A stretch of 64,000 nucleotides of DNA from Paenibacillus kyungheensis (GCF_028606985.1 NZ_CP117416.1:4130001-4194000), one strand, 5' to 3'; shown: positions 9,034 to 18,592, numbered from the stretch's first letter. Notes: generated from the letters alone by a model not told the origin. Numbers and translations are program-made.

Positions 9034-9780
9034 TTACAGCCCATCCTGAACCAGATCATAGAAAATCTGTTCGAGTGGTACGTTCTGCTGACCCGTCTGC
9101 TCACGAATCTGCTCCAATGTCCCTTGAATAATAACTTTTCCTTTGTGCAACACAATAAATCGATCACAATAATTTTCGATCGTCGACAAAATGTGTGAAC
9201 TTAGCAATATAGATGATCCACTTTCTTTGGTCTGTACCATAAAATCAAGCAACGACCGAATACCGAGCGGATCAAGCCCTAGAAATGGCTCATCGATTAC
9301 ATACAATGGAGGAGCGGCTACAAAAGCACTCATGATCATCACTTTCTGCTTCATCCCTTTGGATAAGTGCATCGACAGGCTATCTTCTTTGTCACCCATA
9401 TTGAATAGCTTGATCAAATGAGCGGAACGTTGTTCATAATCTGCTTGACTCACATTATAAGCACGTGCGGTAAATTCTAGATGTTCACGCACTGTCATTT
9501 CTTCATACAATTGCGGAGATTCCGGTACAAAAGCAAGTGAAGCCCGATATTGCTCAGTTTCTTCTGCCAGTGTAGATCCTTGAATCCGAATCTCCCCTTG
9601 TTGCGGAGTCATTAATCCCAAAATATGCTTCATGGTTGTGCTTTTTCCTGCACCATTCAGACCAATCAGTCCAATCATCTCACCGCGACCGACTTCAAAG
9701 CTGATATCATGCAGGACAGGCTTACCACGACTGTATCCACCACTGAGGTGATCCACGTTAAGTATAGCTACCTGTTCCAT
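9034..9780 (-). CDS. ecsA: EcsA-type ABC transporter ATP-binding protein
   Basis: 248 residues, matching EcsA. It has a Walker A GLNGAGKST at about residues 41-49, an ABC signature LSKGMKQKV, a Walker B LYVIDEPFLGLD, and the H-loop in LLSSHIL. The signature LSKGM rather than LSGGQ is typical of this branch. It energises the EcsB permease encoded immediately downstream. A ten-base gap separates it from the DEAD-box helicase gene upstream, so the three may share a transcript. Confidence 0.88.
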   Translation of the reverse strand: MEQVAILNVDHLSGGYSRGKPVLHDISFEVGRGEMIGLIGLNGAGKSTTMKHILGLMTPQQGEIRIQGSTLAEETEQYRASLAFVPESPQLYEEMTVREHLEFTARAYNVSQADYEQRSAHLIKLFNMGDKEDSLSMHLSKGMKQKVMIMSAFVAAPPLYVIDEPFLGLDPLGIRSLLDFMVQTKESGSSILLSSHILSTIENYCDRFIVLHKGKVIIQGTLEQIREQTGQQNVPLEQIFYDLVQDGL

Positions 9781-9790
9781 TATTGTTACC

Positions 9791-11272
9791 TCACTTTTCG
9801 TCTTGAGATGCAGCCCGTTTTTCTTTTAACCATTTCGGTGCACCTTTACTTTTGGTATCTACTTTTGGTTTGCGTTTCTTTTTATCTGTTTTCGGATTCA
9901 CTTTAGCCGCAGGTGACGATGTTCTTGGCTTGAACTCACGTTCTGTCGGACGAGTTGAATCTGGATTACTTTTTGCAGAAGATTCTGTATTCACATCAGA
10001 TTTGACCGTTGAGCGTGTTTCTGATGATCCTTTTTCTTTTTTGACAGATGGTGTAGATGCAGGGCGAGAAGAACGAGCGGCTGCCGCTTCTGCACGTGAA
10101 GCACGATATGATTCTTCACGTTCTTGTTGTTGTTCCAGTGTCAGGACTGCTCCACCTTTTAACACATGCTCTTGCAAATCAATATGCAAAGCATCGGCAA
10201 ATTTACGCATAATAAACCGTTCACGTTCGGTAATAATCGAAGCGGCTACGCCTTTTTTGCCCATACGTCCTGTACGTCCACTGCGATGTACATAATGATC
10301 GGTATCAAAGGCTGGATCAAGACTTACCACCAGATTCAATCCTTCAATATCCAGTCCACGTGCAGCTACATCGGAAGCGACAAGCACTTTGATTTTACCT
10401 TCTCTAAATTGAGACAATACGGTACTACGTGTTACTTTGTTTGCATCACCATACAATACACGCGCAGATAGACCCAGATGGTTTAGCTTCGCTTCCACTT
10501 CTGCAATATCGTTCGTATCGTTGACGAATACGAGTGAACGTGGAGAGTTATAATGGCGTAATACACGACGTAGAATTTCTAATTTATCCCGTTCTTCGGC
10601 TACAAAATACACATGTTCAATCCCTGACGATGTACGGGTATCCGGTTCGATCCCAATCTCTAACAAGTCGTTCATTTCACGATTCGCCAGTGTCAAAATC
10701 TCTTCATTCACTGTAGCGGATAAAAAGACCAGTTGACGATCTTTGCGTGTGCTACGAATAATCTTCTTCACATCACTGCCACCACCAAGTCCGATCACTT
10801 GATCCACTTCATCGACAATCAGTGTATTCACAAGGTGCATTTTGAGCTTACGCAGATTGATCAATTCACTAATCCGTCCAGGAGTTCCGACTACAATCTG
10901 TGGATGACGCTTTAACTTTTCAATCTGACGCTTCATCGCTGCTCCACCGATCAGACCCAGTGTCATAATGCCACGTTCTGCGCCATAACGCTCACTTTCA
11001 CGTACGATCTGCATCGCTAGCTCCTGTGTAGGTGCTAAGATCATCGCTTGTAATTGCTTGCGCTCTGGATCGACTTGTTGCAATACAGGCAATAAATACG
11101 CTAGCGTTTTACCGCTACCTGTTTGCGATTGAGCGATAGCGTCTTTTCCTTCGAGCAAATGAGGAATAGCCTCTGCTTGCACCGGAGAAGGCTCCGTAAT
11201 CCCATAACGTTCTAGTACATCATTTAACCATTCATTGATGCCCAGTCCGAGAAAATTCACTTTTGATTCCAT
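9791..11272 (-). CDS. DEAD-box ATP-dependent RNA helicase
   Basis: 493 residues from ATG 11272, chosen because AAAGGA is eight bases upstream; two earlier in-frame ATG codons are badly spaced. Motifs run in order: Q-motif F..LGINEWLNDVL, motif I AQSQTGSGKT (47-56), PTQELA, TPGR, motif II as DEVD (154-157) in place of DEAD, SAT, and HRSGRTGR. Residues from about 400 on are a low-complexity basic/Ser/Pro tail likely to bind RNA. It unwinds RNA duplexes in ribosome assembly, mRNA decay or cold adaptation; which of these cannot be read from sequence. Related to the CshA/CshB/YfmL group. Confidence 0.92.
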   Translation of the reverse strand: MESKVNFLGLGINEWLNDVLERYGITEPSPVQAEAIPHLLEGKDAIAQSQTGSGKTLAYLLPVLQQVDPERKQLQAMILAPTQELAMQIVRESERYGAERGIMTLGLIGGAAMKRQIEKLKRHPQIVVGTPGRISELINLRKLKMHLVNTLIVDEVDQVIGLGGGSDVKKIIRSTRKDRQLVFLSATVNEEILTLANREMNDLLEIGIEPDTRTSSGIEHVYFVAEERDKLEILRRVLRHYNSPRSLVFVNDTNDIAEVEAKLNHLGLSARVLYGDANKVTRSTVLSQFREGKIKVLVASDVAARGLDIEGLNLVVSLDPAFDTDHYVHRSGRTGRMGKKGVAASIITERERFIMRKFADALHIDLQEHVLKGGAVLTLEQQQEREESYRASRAEAAAARSSRPASTPSVKKEKGSSETRSTVKSDVNTESSAKSNPDSTRPTEREFKPRTSSPAAKVNPKTDKKKRKPKVDTKSKGAPKWLKEKRAASQDEK

Positions 11273-11425
11273 ACATTTCATCCTTTCAAGCCCTTGAATC
11301 ATTTTATAAGTACAAACTATTCAACACTTGTTTATATTCTAATACATGAGTAATCAGACAGAGTACAACACTCTACTATTATATGCGAAAACAGAGACTA
11401 CACCAAATATAATCATACCGCACCA

Positions 11426-11449
11426 AAAACCGGTTCATTTCGAACCGGC
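11426..11449 (-). terminator. Terminator of the SDR gene
   Basis: CCGGTTC-N5-GAACCGG hairpin followed on the minus strand by TTTTT, 30 bp past the stop at 11479. Confidence 0.8.
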
Positions 11450-11478
11450 TGGATCATTGTATAACGTATATTTTTCTT

Positions 11479-12282
11479 TTATTTTCGATCAAATAAACGG
11501 TAGGTTAACCGATCAATAAATCGTGGAAAAAGTCCGTACAGACGCATTCCTGGAATCGCAATACGTGGCAAATCCAGTTCTTCTTTGCGCTTTTCCATCA
11601 CTTTAACAATATCACGTGCCACTTTATCAGGAGTCATCATAAATTGACTTACATTTTTAACATAATCTCCTGAAGGATCAGCACGATCAAAAAAGGCAGT
11701 CGCGATTGGCCCCGGATTGATCGAAGAAATTTTGATATTGGTTTCTCTCAACTCTTGTCGTAATGCATTGGTGAATCCAAGTACTGCATGCTTGGTTGCT
11801 GTATACGATGTCGATTTGGCAGTTGGAAATTTGCCTGCGAGCGAAGCGATATTAACGATCTGCCCTGTTCCAGCGGTCAACATATGTGGAAGAACAGCCT
11901 GTGTACAACGGACAATCCCTAGATAATTGACGTCCATCATCATTTTATAATCTTCGATAGGCATTTCGGTAATCGTTTTGAATTGTCCGTAACCAGCGTT
12001 ATTTAGCAAAATATCAATTTTACCGTATTGCTGGATCACTTGATCCACTACACGCTTCACATCTTCATCTTGTTGTACATCCATACGAATCACTTGATGC
12101 TCGCCTTTTAACTGTCTGGATAATGTAGCTAATTTATCTTCAGAACGTGCAGTCAAAATCGGAATTGCTCCTTTTTCTACTAATAAGGATGCTACTCCTG
12201 CTCCAAGTCCGCTAGAAGCTCCTGTGATCAGAACGACTTTATTCGTCAGTTTTACCATAGTATCGCAGTAATCATACTGCAT
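11479..12282 (-). CDS. Short-chain dehydrogenase/reductase
   Basis: 267 residues. The classical SDR pattern is complete: cofactor motif TGASSGLGAG (about 20-29), NNAGYG, catalytic Ser in IVNIASLAG, YTATK (Tyr-x-x-x-Lys), and PGPI after the sixth strand. The C-terminus (MRLYGLFPRFIDRLTYRLF) is hydrophobic/basic and may associate with the membrane. Start: ATG 12282 lies one base after GGGAGG, which is tight; ATG 12258 (MVKLTNKVVLITG) is the conventional protein start but is 25 bases from that site. Substrate unknown; the layout resembles B. subtilis YqjQ-type reductases. Confidence 0.88.
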   Translation of the reverse strand: MQYDYCDTMVKLTNKVVLITGASSGLGAGVASLLVEKGAIPILTARSEDKLATLSRQLKGEHQVIRMDVQQDEDVKRVVDQVIQQYGKIDILLNNAGYGQFKTITEMPIEDYKMMMDVNYLGIVRCTQAVLPHMLTAGTGQIVNIASLAGKFPTAKSTSYTATKHAVLGFTNALRQELRETNIKISSINPGPIATAFFDRADPSGDYVKNVSQFMMTPDKVARDIVKVMEKRKEELDLPRIAIPGMRLYGLFPRFIDRLTYRLFDRK

Positions 12283-12358
12283 TCCTCCCTTTTGTACCTA
12301 CCCGAAAATGAATTCTAATTTATCTACAACATATGAATTGATATATTTGCATATACAT

Positions 12359-12763
12359 TTACAGATTGCCTGTCACTTCTATACCGTCAGCATTCTGTAC
12401 ATGTGTACTGATCCATGTTTTAAATTGTTGACAGAATACTGCCAGCTCTGGATCTTCTACTTGCTGTTGATCCAGTTCTTCTAATACAGCCACCCATATT
12501 TCTTTACCGATCGGATTATCCCAACAGGGATCTAATCCATTCATTGTCTCCATCGTATATGGATTGGTTAACGGAAAATGCTTATCCAACAGCGGACGGA
12601 TATAATCAAAATCCTCATTATATATAAACAACATTTCTTGTAATGAAATGTCTTGTTGATCGTCTTCGATAAGAAAAGGCGATAATGTAAAACCTATATT
12701 TCTTTTCGGCCCTTGATAACGATAGATCAGTACAGGGATCGAATCTTTCGCTTGGTTTGCCAT
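12359..12763 (-). CDS. Hypothetical protein, 134 residues
   Basis: Start at 12763 is set by AGGAGG six bases upstream; an upstream extension to 12844 lacks a ribosome site. The protein is acidic, Gln-rich and soluble, with no signal peptide or membrane helix. Recognisable stretches are PVLIYRYQGPKRNIGFTLSP, FIYNEDFDYIRPLLDKHFPL and DPCWDNPIGKEIW. I do not recognise a family. It lies upstream of the SDR gene on the same strand and may be co-transcribed with it. Confidence 0.7.
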   Translation of the reverse strand: MANQAKDSIPVLIYRYQGPKRNIGFTLSPFLIEDDQQDISLQEMLFIYNEDFDYIRPLLDKHFPLTNPYTMETMNGLDPCWDNPIGKEIWVAVLEELDQQQVEDPELAVFCQQFKTWISTHVQNADGIEVTGNL

Positions 12764-12954
12764 TGGCGTCCTCCTGTATCTATTGCTAGCACACGCATCT
12801 ACAAAATTCTTTTTCATTATACTTTGATAGGTCTGAACTGCCAAATAAACTCTTTTACAAACGCTTTACTTATAGGAAATTATTTCCTCAACATCAAGAA
12901 AACATGTTATATTTTATTCAGTTACTTGGTTACTTTTAACTCAGAATTCATTAT

Positions 12955-13283
12955 AGCGTTTTTATTGCCAAACGTTTGATGTAAGATATTTTGCTTTGCA
13001 AAAATCATTATTCATTTCATTAAAAGAAATCGCGTTTATGTTGCCAAACGCTTGATGTAAGATATTTTGCTTTGCAAAAATCATTATTCATTTCATTAAA
13101 AGAAATCGCGTTTATGTTGCCAAACGCTTGATGTAAGATATTTTGCTTTGCAAAAATCATTATTCATTTCATTAAAAGAAATCGCGTTTATGTTGCCAAA
13201 CGCTTGATGTAAGATATTTTGCTTTGCAAAAATCATTATTCATTTCATTAAAAGAAATCGCGTTTATGTTGCCAAACGCTTGA
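12955..13283 (+). repeat. 76-bp tandem repeat array, 4.3 units
   Basis: Units begin at 12955, 13031, 13107, 13183 and 13259, exactly 76 bp apart; the last is cut after 25 bp. The second to fourth units look identical and the first has several substitutions. Each unit holds two potential hairpins: GCGTTT...AAACGC and ATTTTGC-TTT-GCAAAAT. The terminal partial unit's first hairpin ends a few bases before the AAGGAGG site of the zinc-ribbon gene. Diverged copies in the opposite orientation form a second 76-bp array at 21262-21444. There are no unique spacers, so this is not CRISPR. Confidence 0.95.
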
Positions 13284-13297
13284 TAAGGAGGATTATG

Positions 13298-14611
13298 ATG
13301 TATTGTAACCATTGTGGGGCAAATCAGCCGGATAATGCTGTTTTTTGCAGTCAGTGTGGAGCTAAACTTCAGACACCAACAGAACCTTCACCTGATACAC
13401 AGGAAATCCCTAACGAACAGCCTCCTGTAGATATTCTGGATCAACTTCGTTCAGATTCGTCTTCAGTTCATGCTGATTCGCAGTCTAGTGATACAGAACA
13501 TATTCATTCTGTAGCATCTGCATCATCGACTTCATCTTCAGGAGCACCACCTCACCCCCCTGCTTCTCCTTTACGTCATCTAACATGGATCATACCAACA
13601 GTATTATTGCTTGGTATAGCAGGTACTTTATTTTGGTGGTATCAACATCAACAAGATATCAATCAACAAGTCACCCAGTTACATCAAGAAGCAAGTACCC
13701 TTGCTCTTAAAGGGCAGTATGAACCTGCTCTGACCAAGCTTACCCAAGCCACTACTTTACGCCCGACCTATGCAGTATTAAATACAGATCAACGTATGAT
13801 TGAGACCGCGAATCGTATCCATACCAAATTAACAACGGTTTCTTCCAAGCTCAAGTTAAATCAGCTAGAACCTGCGGAACAATCATTGACCACTTTGCAA
13901 AAAGCTTTAGATGCTCGCAAAGAACCGATATTTGATCAAGAAAAAACGTTAGCCAATCGCAACCAAGATCTGCTGGCTGTTCTTCAAGTGAAAAAAGAAT
14001 TAGACCAATTGGATACGATTGATGCACTCGCTTATAAGCTTGATGAAGTAGATCGACTAAATAATCAGGAAGCTAAAGAAGTTCATCAATTGATTATTAA
14101 TAAGATTATAACGATCAGTATGAAAAATGCCGAAAAGCTTCTCCAACAAAATGATTTTAGCCAGGCTACAGAAGCTGTCAAATCCGGGCTACAGTACTCT
14201 AGCAAAGATGAAAAATTACTATCGCTACAAAAACGGATCACTTCTGAAAAAGAAGCCTTCGAACTTGCTGAAAAACAGCGCATCGAACGAGCTATTCAAC
14301 AAGCCGAAGAAGAAGATTTAAAAAACCGAACAGCTGGTGTTGAATTATCGAATCTCGATGTACAGCTCAATGAGTATGGTGATATCGAAATTTACGGTGA
14401 AGTCAAAAATGTAGCTACCAAGCCTATTTATTCGATCACTGTTTATTATTCCGGTTATGATGCCGCCGGTAATTATCTATTTTCTTCTTCCGCATCTGTC
14501 GAACCTTATGATCTGGCGATCGGAGCTACAGGATCTTACAGTGCGTATGAATATGATTGGTATGAAGAAGTGACGATACAGATTGATAATATTACATGGT
14601 ATCTGGATTAA
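13298..14611 (+). CDS. Zinc-ribbon, single-pass membrane protein with C-terminal FxLYD-like domain
   Basis: 437 residues. The N-terminus is a zinc ribbon with two CxxC knuckles (MYCNHCG, FCSQCG). A Ser/Pro-rich linker leads to one membrane helix near 95-115 (WIIPTVLLLGIAGTLFWW). A long helical, TPR-like or coiled region follows (about 120-345), then a beta-rich FxLYD-type domain (VELSNLDVQLNEYGDIEIYG to the end). The ribbon would be cytoplasmic and the rest extracytoplasmic. ATG 13298 is favoured over 13295 by spacing to AAGGAGG. It precedes the HtrA-type protease by 12 bp, so the two form an operon whose leader carries the 76-bp repeats. Confidence 0.82.
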   Translation: MYCNHCGANQPDNAVFCSQCGAKLQTPTEPSPDTQEIPNEQPPVDILDQLRSDSSSVHADSQSSDTEHIHSVASASSTSSSGAPPHPPASPLRHLTWIIPTVLLLGIAGTLFWWYQHQQDINQQVTQLHQEASTLALKGQYEPALTKLTQATTLRPTYAVLNTDQRMIETANRIHTKLTTVSSKLKLNQLEPAEQSLTTLQKALDARKEPIFDQEKTLANRNQDLLAVLQVKKELDQLDTIDALAYKLDEVDRLNNQEAKEVHQLIINKIITISMKNAEKLLQQNDFSQATEAVKSGLQYSSKDEKLLSLQKRITSEKEAFELAEKQRIERAIQQAEEEDLKNRTAGVELSNLDVQLNEYGDIEIYGEVKNVATKPIYSITVYYSGYDAAGNYLFSSSASVEPYDLAIGATGSYSAYEYDWYEEVTIQIDNITWYLD

Positions 14612-14623
14612 GGAGGAGCCTAT

Positions 14624-15760
14624 ATGAATAAAGCATGGATAGTAAGCAGTATTGCCAGCGTAGTCATTGTTGCAGCAGGTATAGGTTCCTTTATGTATAT
14701 CAATCGTACCGTTCCTGCTCAATTACCAAATAAACCTTTAGTCGCAACGGTTACAACCAAAGCTACCCAAGCTTCGAAAGGGAATCCAGCTTTAAAAGAT
14801 GTTATTTTTAATACTCAGAAAAAAGTCGTGATGATTGAGTTAGATGATGGATCTCTTGGATCAGGGTTTCTTTATAACAAGCAAGGCGATATTATTACCA
14901 ATGCCCATGTTGTCGCAGGAGCACTGAACGTCAAAGTGAAAACAGCCGATGCTCGTACGCTAGATGGCAAAGTGATCGGTATGGGTACAGATATGGATAT
15001 CGCTGTGGTTAGAGTTCCAGAGCTAGCTGACACAGAACCTTTAGCATTAGCGCAAAATAGTAATGCCGATGTAGGTGATAATGTATTAGCTCTCGGTAGC
15101 CCGCTTGGCTTACAAAATACGATCACCACTGGCATTATTAGTGGCGTGGGGCGTGATTTTACGATAGATCCTTATGTCTATACCAATCTCTATCAGATCA
15201 GTGCACCTATTGCTCCAGGGAATAGCGGTGGCCCACTCATTCATGCCGATACTGGCGAAGTGTTAGGTATTAATTCAGCGATGGCAAGCGAATCGAATAC
15301 GATTGGCTTCAGTATTCCTGTATCCGAGATTCAAGAAACGGTACAGAAATGGTCAAAGAATCCGGGTAAAGATTTACCTAAAACCTCCAAGCCAGCTACC
15401 GATACCGTATCCGATGCACCTTCTGTACAAGATGATGCTCAGTATATCGTCAGCTACTTTTATGAAAGTCTAAGTATGCAAGATTATGTTACCGCATACT
15501 CTTTGCTGGGGAGTCGCTGGCAAAGCAATCTGTCTTATGCCGATTTCCGTCAAGGCTATATTCAGACAGGCGAAGTCTCGATTGATTCGATTATTGCTAG
15601 CAAAGATGGAGATCAAGTTAAAGTAACGGTTGAGATTACAGCCGAAGAACGCAAAGATTCAGGAACAGTATATAGCTCGTATAAGCTTGATTATGTATTA
15701 GGCTATGAGAATGATATTCTGAAAATATTAAGCGGTGAAGGTAAAAAATTGACCTCTTAA
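14624..15760 (+). CDS. Membrane-anchored HtrA/DegP-type trypsin-like serine protease without PDZ domain
   Basis: 378 residues: an N-terminal anchor helix (about 5-26) and a chymotrypsin-fold domain with triad H95 (TNAHVV), D125 (TDMDIAVV) and S201 (GNSGGP). The oxyanion and specificity regions are intact. After about residue 255 a Thr/Pro linker leads to a roughly 110-residue domain (YIVSYFYESLSMQDYVTAYSL onward) resembling an NTF2/DUF4878-like fold in place of the PDZ domain of HtrA. It probably degrades or senses misfolded proteins on the outer face of the membrane. It is co-transcribed with the zinc-ribbon protein. Confidence 0.88.
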   Translation: MNKAWIVSSIASVVIVAAGIGSFMYINRTVPAQLPNKPLVATVTTKATQASKGNPALKDVIFNTQKKVVMIELDDGSLGSGFLYNKQGDIITNAHVVAGALNVKVKTADARTLDGKVIGMGTDMDIAVVRVPELADTEPLALAQNSNADVGDNVLALGSPLGLQNTITTGIISGVGRDFTIDPYVYTNLYQISAPIAPGNSGGPLIHADTGEVLGINSAMASESNTIGFSIPVSEIQETVQKWSKNPGKDLPKTSKPATDTVSDAPSVQDDAQYIVSYFYESLSMQDYVTAYSLLGSRWQSNLSYADFRQGYIQTGEVSIDSIIASKDGDQVKVTVEITAEERKDSGTVYSSYKLDYVLGYENDILKILSGEGKKLTS

Positions 15761-15796
15761 CTTTATGCTTGGTTATGCTCATGCTGTATGAATATA

Positions 15797-15842
15797 CAAT
15801 AAAACCTCTTTTACCTTTACGCTCAGGTAGAAGAGGTTTTAT
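15797..15842. terminator. Bidirectional terminator between convergent genes
   Basis: AAAACCTCTTTTACCT and AGGTAGAAGAGGTTTT pair almost completely. The hairpin lies between the protease gene (+) and the CheX-like gene (-), with A/T runs at both ends. Confidence 0.8.
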
Positions 15843-15877
15843 CGTACTCTTTGGAAGTATACAGATGGTTTTGCCGA

Positions 15878-16336
15878 TTAAGAGATCATTACTTGAATAT
15901 CGAGTTCTCCGATTCCATCCATTAACAAAGGAATTGTTAATGCTTTGGCGGACACAAATCCAGTCATGGCACTAGTCTTCATTACCTTTGGAGGTGTAAT
16001 GTCTACTGTAACGCCCTGGTTGGATAAAATGGTACTTGCATTACCACTAATCATATTGCCTAATTCTGAGATAGCACTTTGACTCATTTCGTCCATCTCT
16101 GTAATCACAAAGCCACCCATCATTGCTGAAACCATACGCAACGCTACTGCTTCTTCAATACCAAACATAATATCTCCGCTCATTTGTCCGGTCATTCCGA
16201 TCTGAATCCAGATATAACCGTCAACTAGCTCGATATCTTTAATGCCCAGGCTTCCTGTGGAAGGAGCCACTTGTACTACTTGTCCAATAACGAGTCGCGC
16301 AGCTTCCAAAAATGGATTGATTACTTCCGCTTTCAT
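15878..16336 (-). CDS. CheX-like chemotaxis phosphatase-family protein
   Basis: 152 residues from ATG 16336, which follows AAAGGGGAG; a 15-residue upstream extension is not supported. The family fold is seen in EVINPFLEAARLVIG, the repeated beta stretches and the ExxN motif in SELGNMISGN, which in CheC/CheX positions a water to dephosphorylate CheY-P. CheX acts as a phosphatase to reset chemotactic signalling. Only one ExxN motif is present, as in CheX. It is not in a che operon here. Alternative: a CheX-domain protein serving another response regulator. Confidence 0.82.
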   Translation of the reverse strand: MKAEVINPFLEAARLVIGQVVQVAPSTGSLGIKDIELVDGYIWIQIGMTGQMSGDIMFGIEEAVALRMVSAMMGGFVITEMDEMSQSAISELGNMISGNASTILSNQGVTVDITPPKVMKTSAMTGFVSAKALTIPLLMDGIGELDIQVMIS

Positions 16337-16742
16337 AATTCGTTTACTCCCCTTTACGATTGGGTTCATATTTAAATACAACTTTTGACCTATGATATTA
16401 TGGATATTATACCTTATAACCTAGTTCAAATCATCTAGAATCATTGATGTATCTTCCATTTTTTAATTTTTTTTGCAAATCTACTGTTGATAATCTTAAA
16501 AATCGACATTTACTGGTAAATTTGTTGCTCTTTTTTCTAAATCTTAGGTCTTTTTAACTGTCTTTACTTATTATCGGTCGCAAGCACTGAATTATGTACA
16601 TTTTATGTTAATAGATTTTAAAGATTTCTTCCTGCATTGATGCTTTTTGTGTAATCCCCTATAATTTAGATAGGTATCGATTGTTGAATACTTTATCTTC
16701 TATGCAAGTATTTAACAATTTGGCATACATAAGGAGGAACTC
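16337..16742. other. AT-rich divergent intergenic region
   Basis: 406 bp between the CheX-like gene (-) and the LysR gene (+). It presumably holds both promoters; LysR regulators commonly bind T-N11-A sites in such gaps. I see no convincing site, ORF or hairpin in it. Confidence 0.45.
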
Positions 16743-17645
16743 ATGAATATCAGTCAATTGGAAACCTTATTGACCATTTCGCGGACAATGAGCTTCCGTA
16801 AAGCAGGAGAACTACTAAATCTAACTCAGCCTGCAGTCTCTGCTCAGATTAAAAGTCTGGAAGATGAATTTAAAACGGTACTGGTGGATCGTAACCAACC
16901 CGTTACGTTAACCGATCAGGGTGTTGTTTTTTTAGAACATGCTGAGCAAATGTTAGCGATTGTTGAGCAATTAAAGCAACGGTTATCTGATCTGGATGAG
17001 ACGCCTCAAGGACGCATTACACTGGGTACGCCGACTTCTATAGCGATTCAGATTTTACCGAGAGTACTTTCTTATTTCCAAGATCAATTTCCACTGATTC
17101 AAACGATGATTCATTCGATGTCATCTTCACAGGTCTATCATAGTGTAGAAAATGGGCTGGTCGATGTCGGAATCAGTTATCTGATTGAACGCAATCCGAA
17201 TTTAAATACCTCTATTTTATATTATGATATGTTTGAGTTAGTCGTTTCTCCACAGCATCCTTTAGCTCGTACCAAAAAAGCCAATATTCAAGATTTGCAA
17301 CATCTGCCTCTTATTATGTTATCTCCGGATACGGTAGGTCGCCGATTTGTAGATGAAGTATTCAAAGAACATCATATTGAACCTCAGATTGTGATGGAAT
17401 TGTCCAGTAGTGAAGAAGTCAAACGAATGGTGGAGATTGATCTGGGGGTAGCGATTATTTCGAGACAATCAATCACAAGTGAATTACGCCACGGTACACT
17501 AGTGATGATTCCTATGCCTGAATTTGAGGTAAGTCATCCTGTAGGTCTGATTTATAAATCAGGTAGATATCTGAATTCGGCTATGCGTCAATTTTTAGAC
17601 GATCTCAAAGGTATGCCTGCTGATCAATTTATTAGCACTGAATAA
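16743..17645 (+). CDS. LysR-family transcriptional regulator
   Basis: 300 residues. N-terminal winged HTH (MSFRKAGELLNLTQPAVSAQIKSLE) and a C-terminal periplasmic-binding-like effector domain (GRITLGTPTSIAIQILPRVL onward, with VDVGISYLIE). It resembles the CysL/CbbR branch. Start has AAGGAGG five bases upstream. The likely target is unclear because the upstream divergent gene is chemotaxis-type and the downstream gene is a phosphatase. Confidence 0.9.
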   Translation: MNISQLETLLTISRTMSFRKAGELLNLTQPAVSAQIKSLEDEFKTVLVDRNQPVTLTDQGVVFLEHAEQMLAIVEQLKQRLSDLDETPQGRITLGTPTSIAIQILPRVLSYFQDQFPLIQTMIHSMSSSQVYHSVENGLVDVGISYLIERNPNLNTSILYYDMFELVVSPQHPLARTKKANIQDLQHLPLIMLSPDTVGRRFVDEVFKEHHIEPQIVMELSSSEEVKRMVEIDLGVAIISRQSITSELRHGTLVMIPMPEFEVSHPVGLIYKSGRYLNSAMRQFLDDLKGMPADQFISTE

Positions 17646-17782
17646 TGGCTAAAAAGTTGATAAAGAACTAATACTTATCTTGCCAAGCACTTATTGTCAC
17701 ATAATTTGGCTGTGCATCTATTCTGTTTGATTTACTATAAGAAGTTGCGCTGAACTAACCAGGCGCTTAAGGAGCGATTGTT

Positions 17783-18592
17783 ATGAAATTCGATCTTCAT
17801 ACCCATCATTATCGTTGTGGACATGCGGATGGTGATATCCGCGATTATATAGAAGCTGCGATTGCTGCTGATATTCAAGTGATCGGCATTTCAGATCATA
17901 CTCCCTTTTTCAGCAGTGACCTCGATCAAGCTTTTCCCAAGATAGCCATGGGTAAAAGCGAGCTTCAACATTATGTACATGAAGTATTAGAACTCAAAAA
18001 AGAATACGAAGGCAAAATCGATGTTTTGCTTGGTATCGAATCAGATTATTTCCCGGATCATGCCAAGTTATATCATGAAACGTTGTCTCAATATCCTTTT
18101 GATTATATTATCGGTTCTGTTCATTACAGTAGCGGTTATAGTATTTTTGATCGTTCACGCTGGAAAGGCATGAATACAGCAGACCAGATTGCGACCAAAG
18201 AAGAATACTTCCGCATGATCGCTGAATCTGCTCGTAGCGGGATGTTCCAGATTCTTGGACATATTGACGCTATCAAAAGTAATTATCCTGATTTCACTCA
18301 AATTGAGGCTCCACAAGCGATAGACCGTACATTACAAGTTATAGCGGAGTGTGGCGTAGCGATTGAAGTGAATACTTCGGGTAAGATTAAAGTCTGTGGA
18401 CTATGGCATCCTGTAGATGAAATTCTTGAACGTGCTCATCATTTCGGTGTAGACATTTCATTTGGTTCCGATTCTCATATTCCACAACGAGTTGGCGATG
18501 ATTTCGATAAAGTCGCTCAAAAGTTACGTGATATCGGCTTTACAGAATGGGTCTACTATAAGCAAAAACAACGTCAAGCTGTTGCCCTGTAA
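17783..18592 (+). CDS. PHP-domain phosphatase, histidinol-phosphatase (HisK/HisJ) type
   Basis: 269 residues, the usual length. Metal-binding residues of the PHP fold are visible in order: DLHTHHYRCGHADG (6-17), ISDHTPF, the Glu in GIESDYF, GSVHY, LGHIDAIK and the terminal SDSHIP. In histidine synthesis this enzyme removes phosphate from L-histidinol phosphate. No his genes are adjacent, so a related substrate is possible. Start preceded by AAGGAG. Followed by a strong terminator. Confidence 0.82.
   Translation: MKFDLHTHHYRCGHADGDIRDYIEAAIAADIQVIGISDHTPFFSSDLDQAFPKIAMGKSELQHYVHEVLELKKEYEGKIDVLLGIESDYFPDHAKLYHETLSQYPFDYIIGSVHYSSGYSIFDRSRWKGMNTADQIATKEEYFRMIAESARSGMFQILGHIDAIKSNYPDFTQIEAPQAIDRTLQVIAECGVAIEVNTSGKIKVCGLWHPVDEILERAHHFGVDISFGSDSHIPQRVGDDFDKVAQKLRDIGFTEWVYYKQKQRQAVAL

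Noticed and set aside
9852-10295. 147-residue plus-strand frame opposite the helicase tail
   Set aside because: It mirrors the low-complexity tail of the DEAD-box gene; no ribosome site.
12955-13283. CRISPR-like look of the 76-bp array
   Set aside because: The whole 76-bp unit is repeated with no unique spacers, and no cas genes are present.
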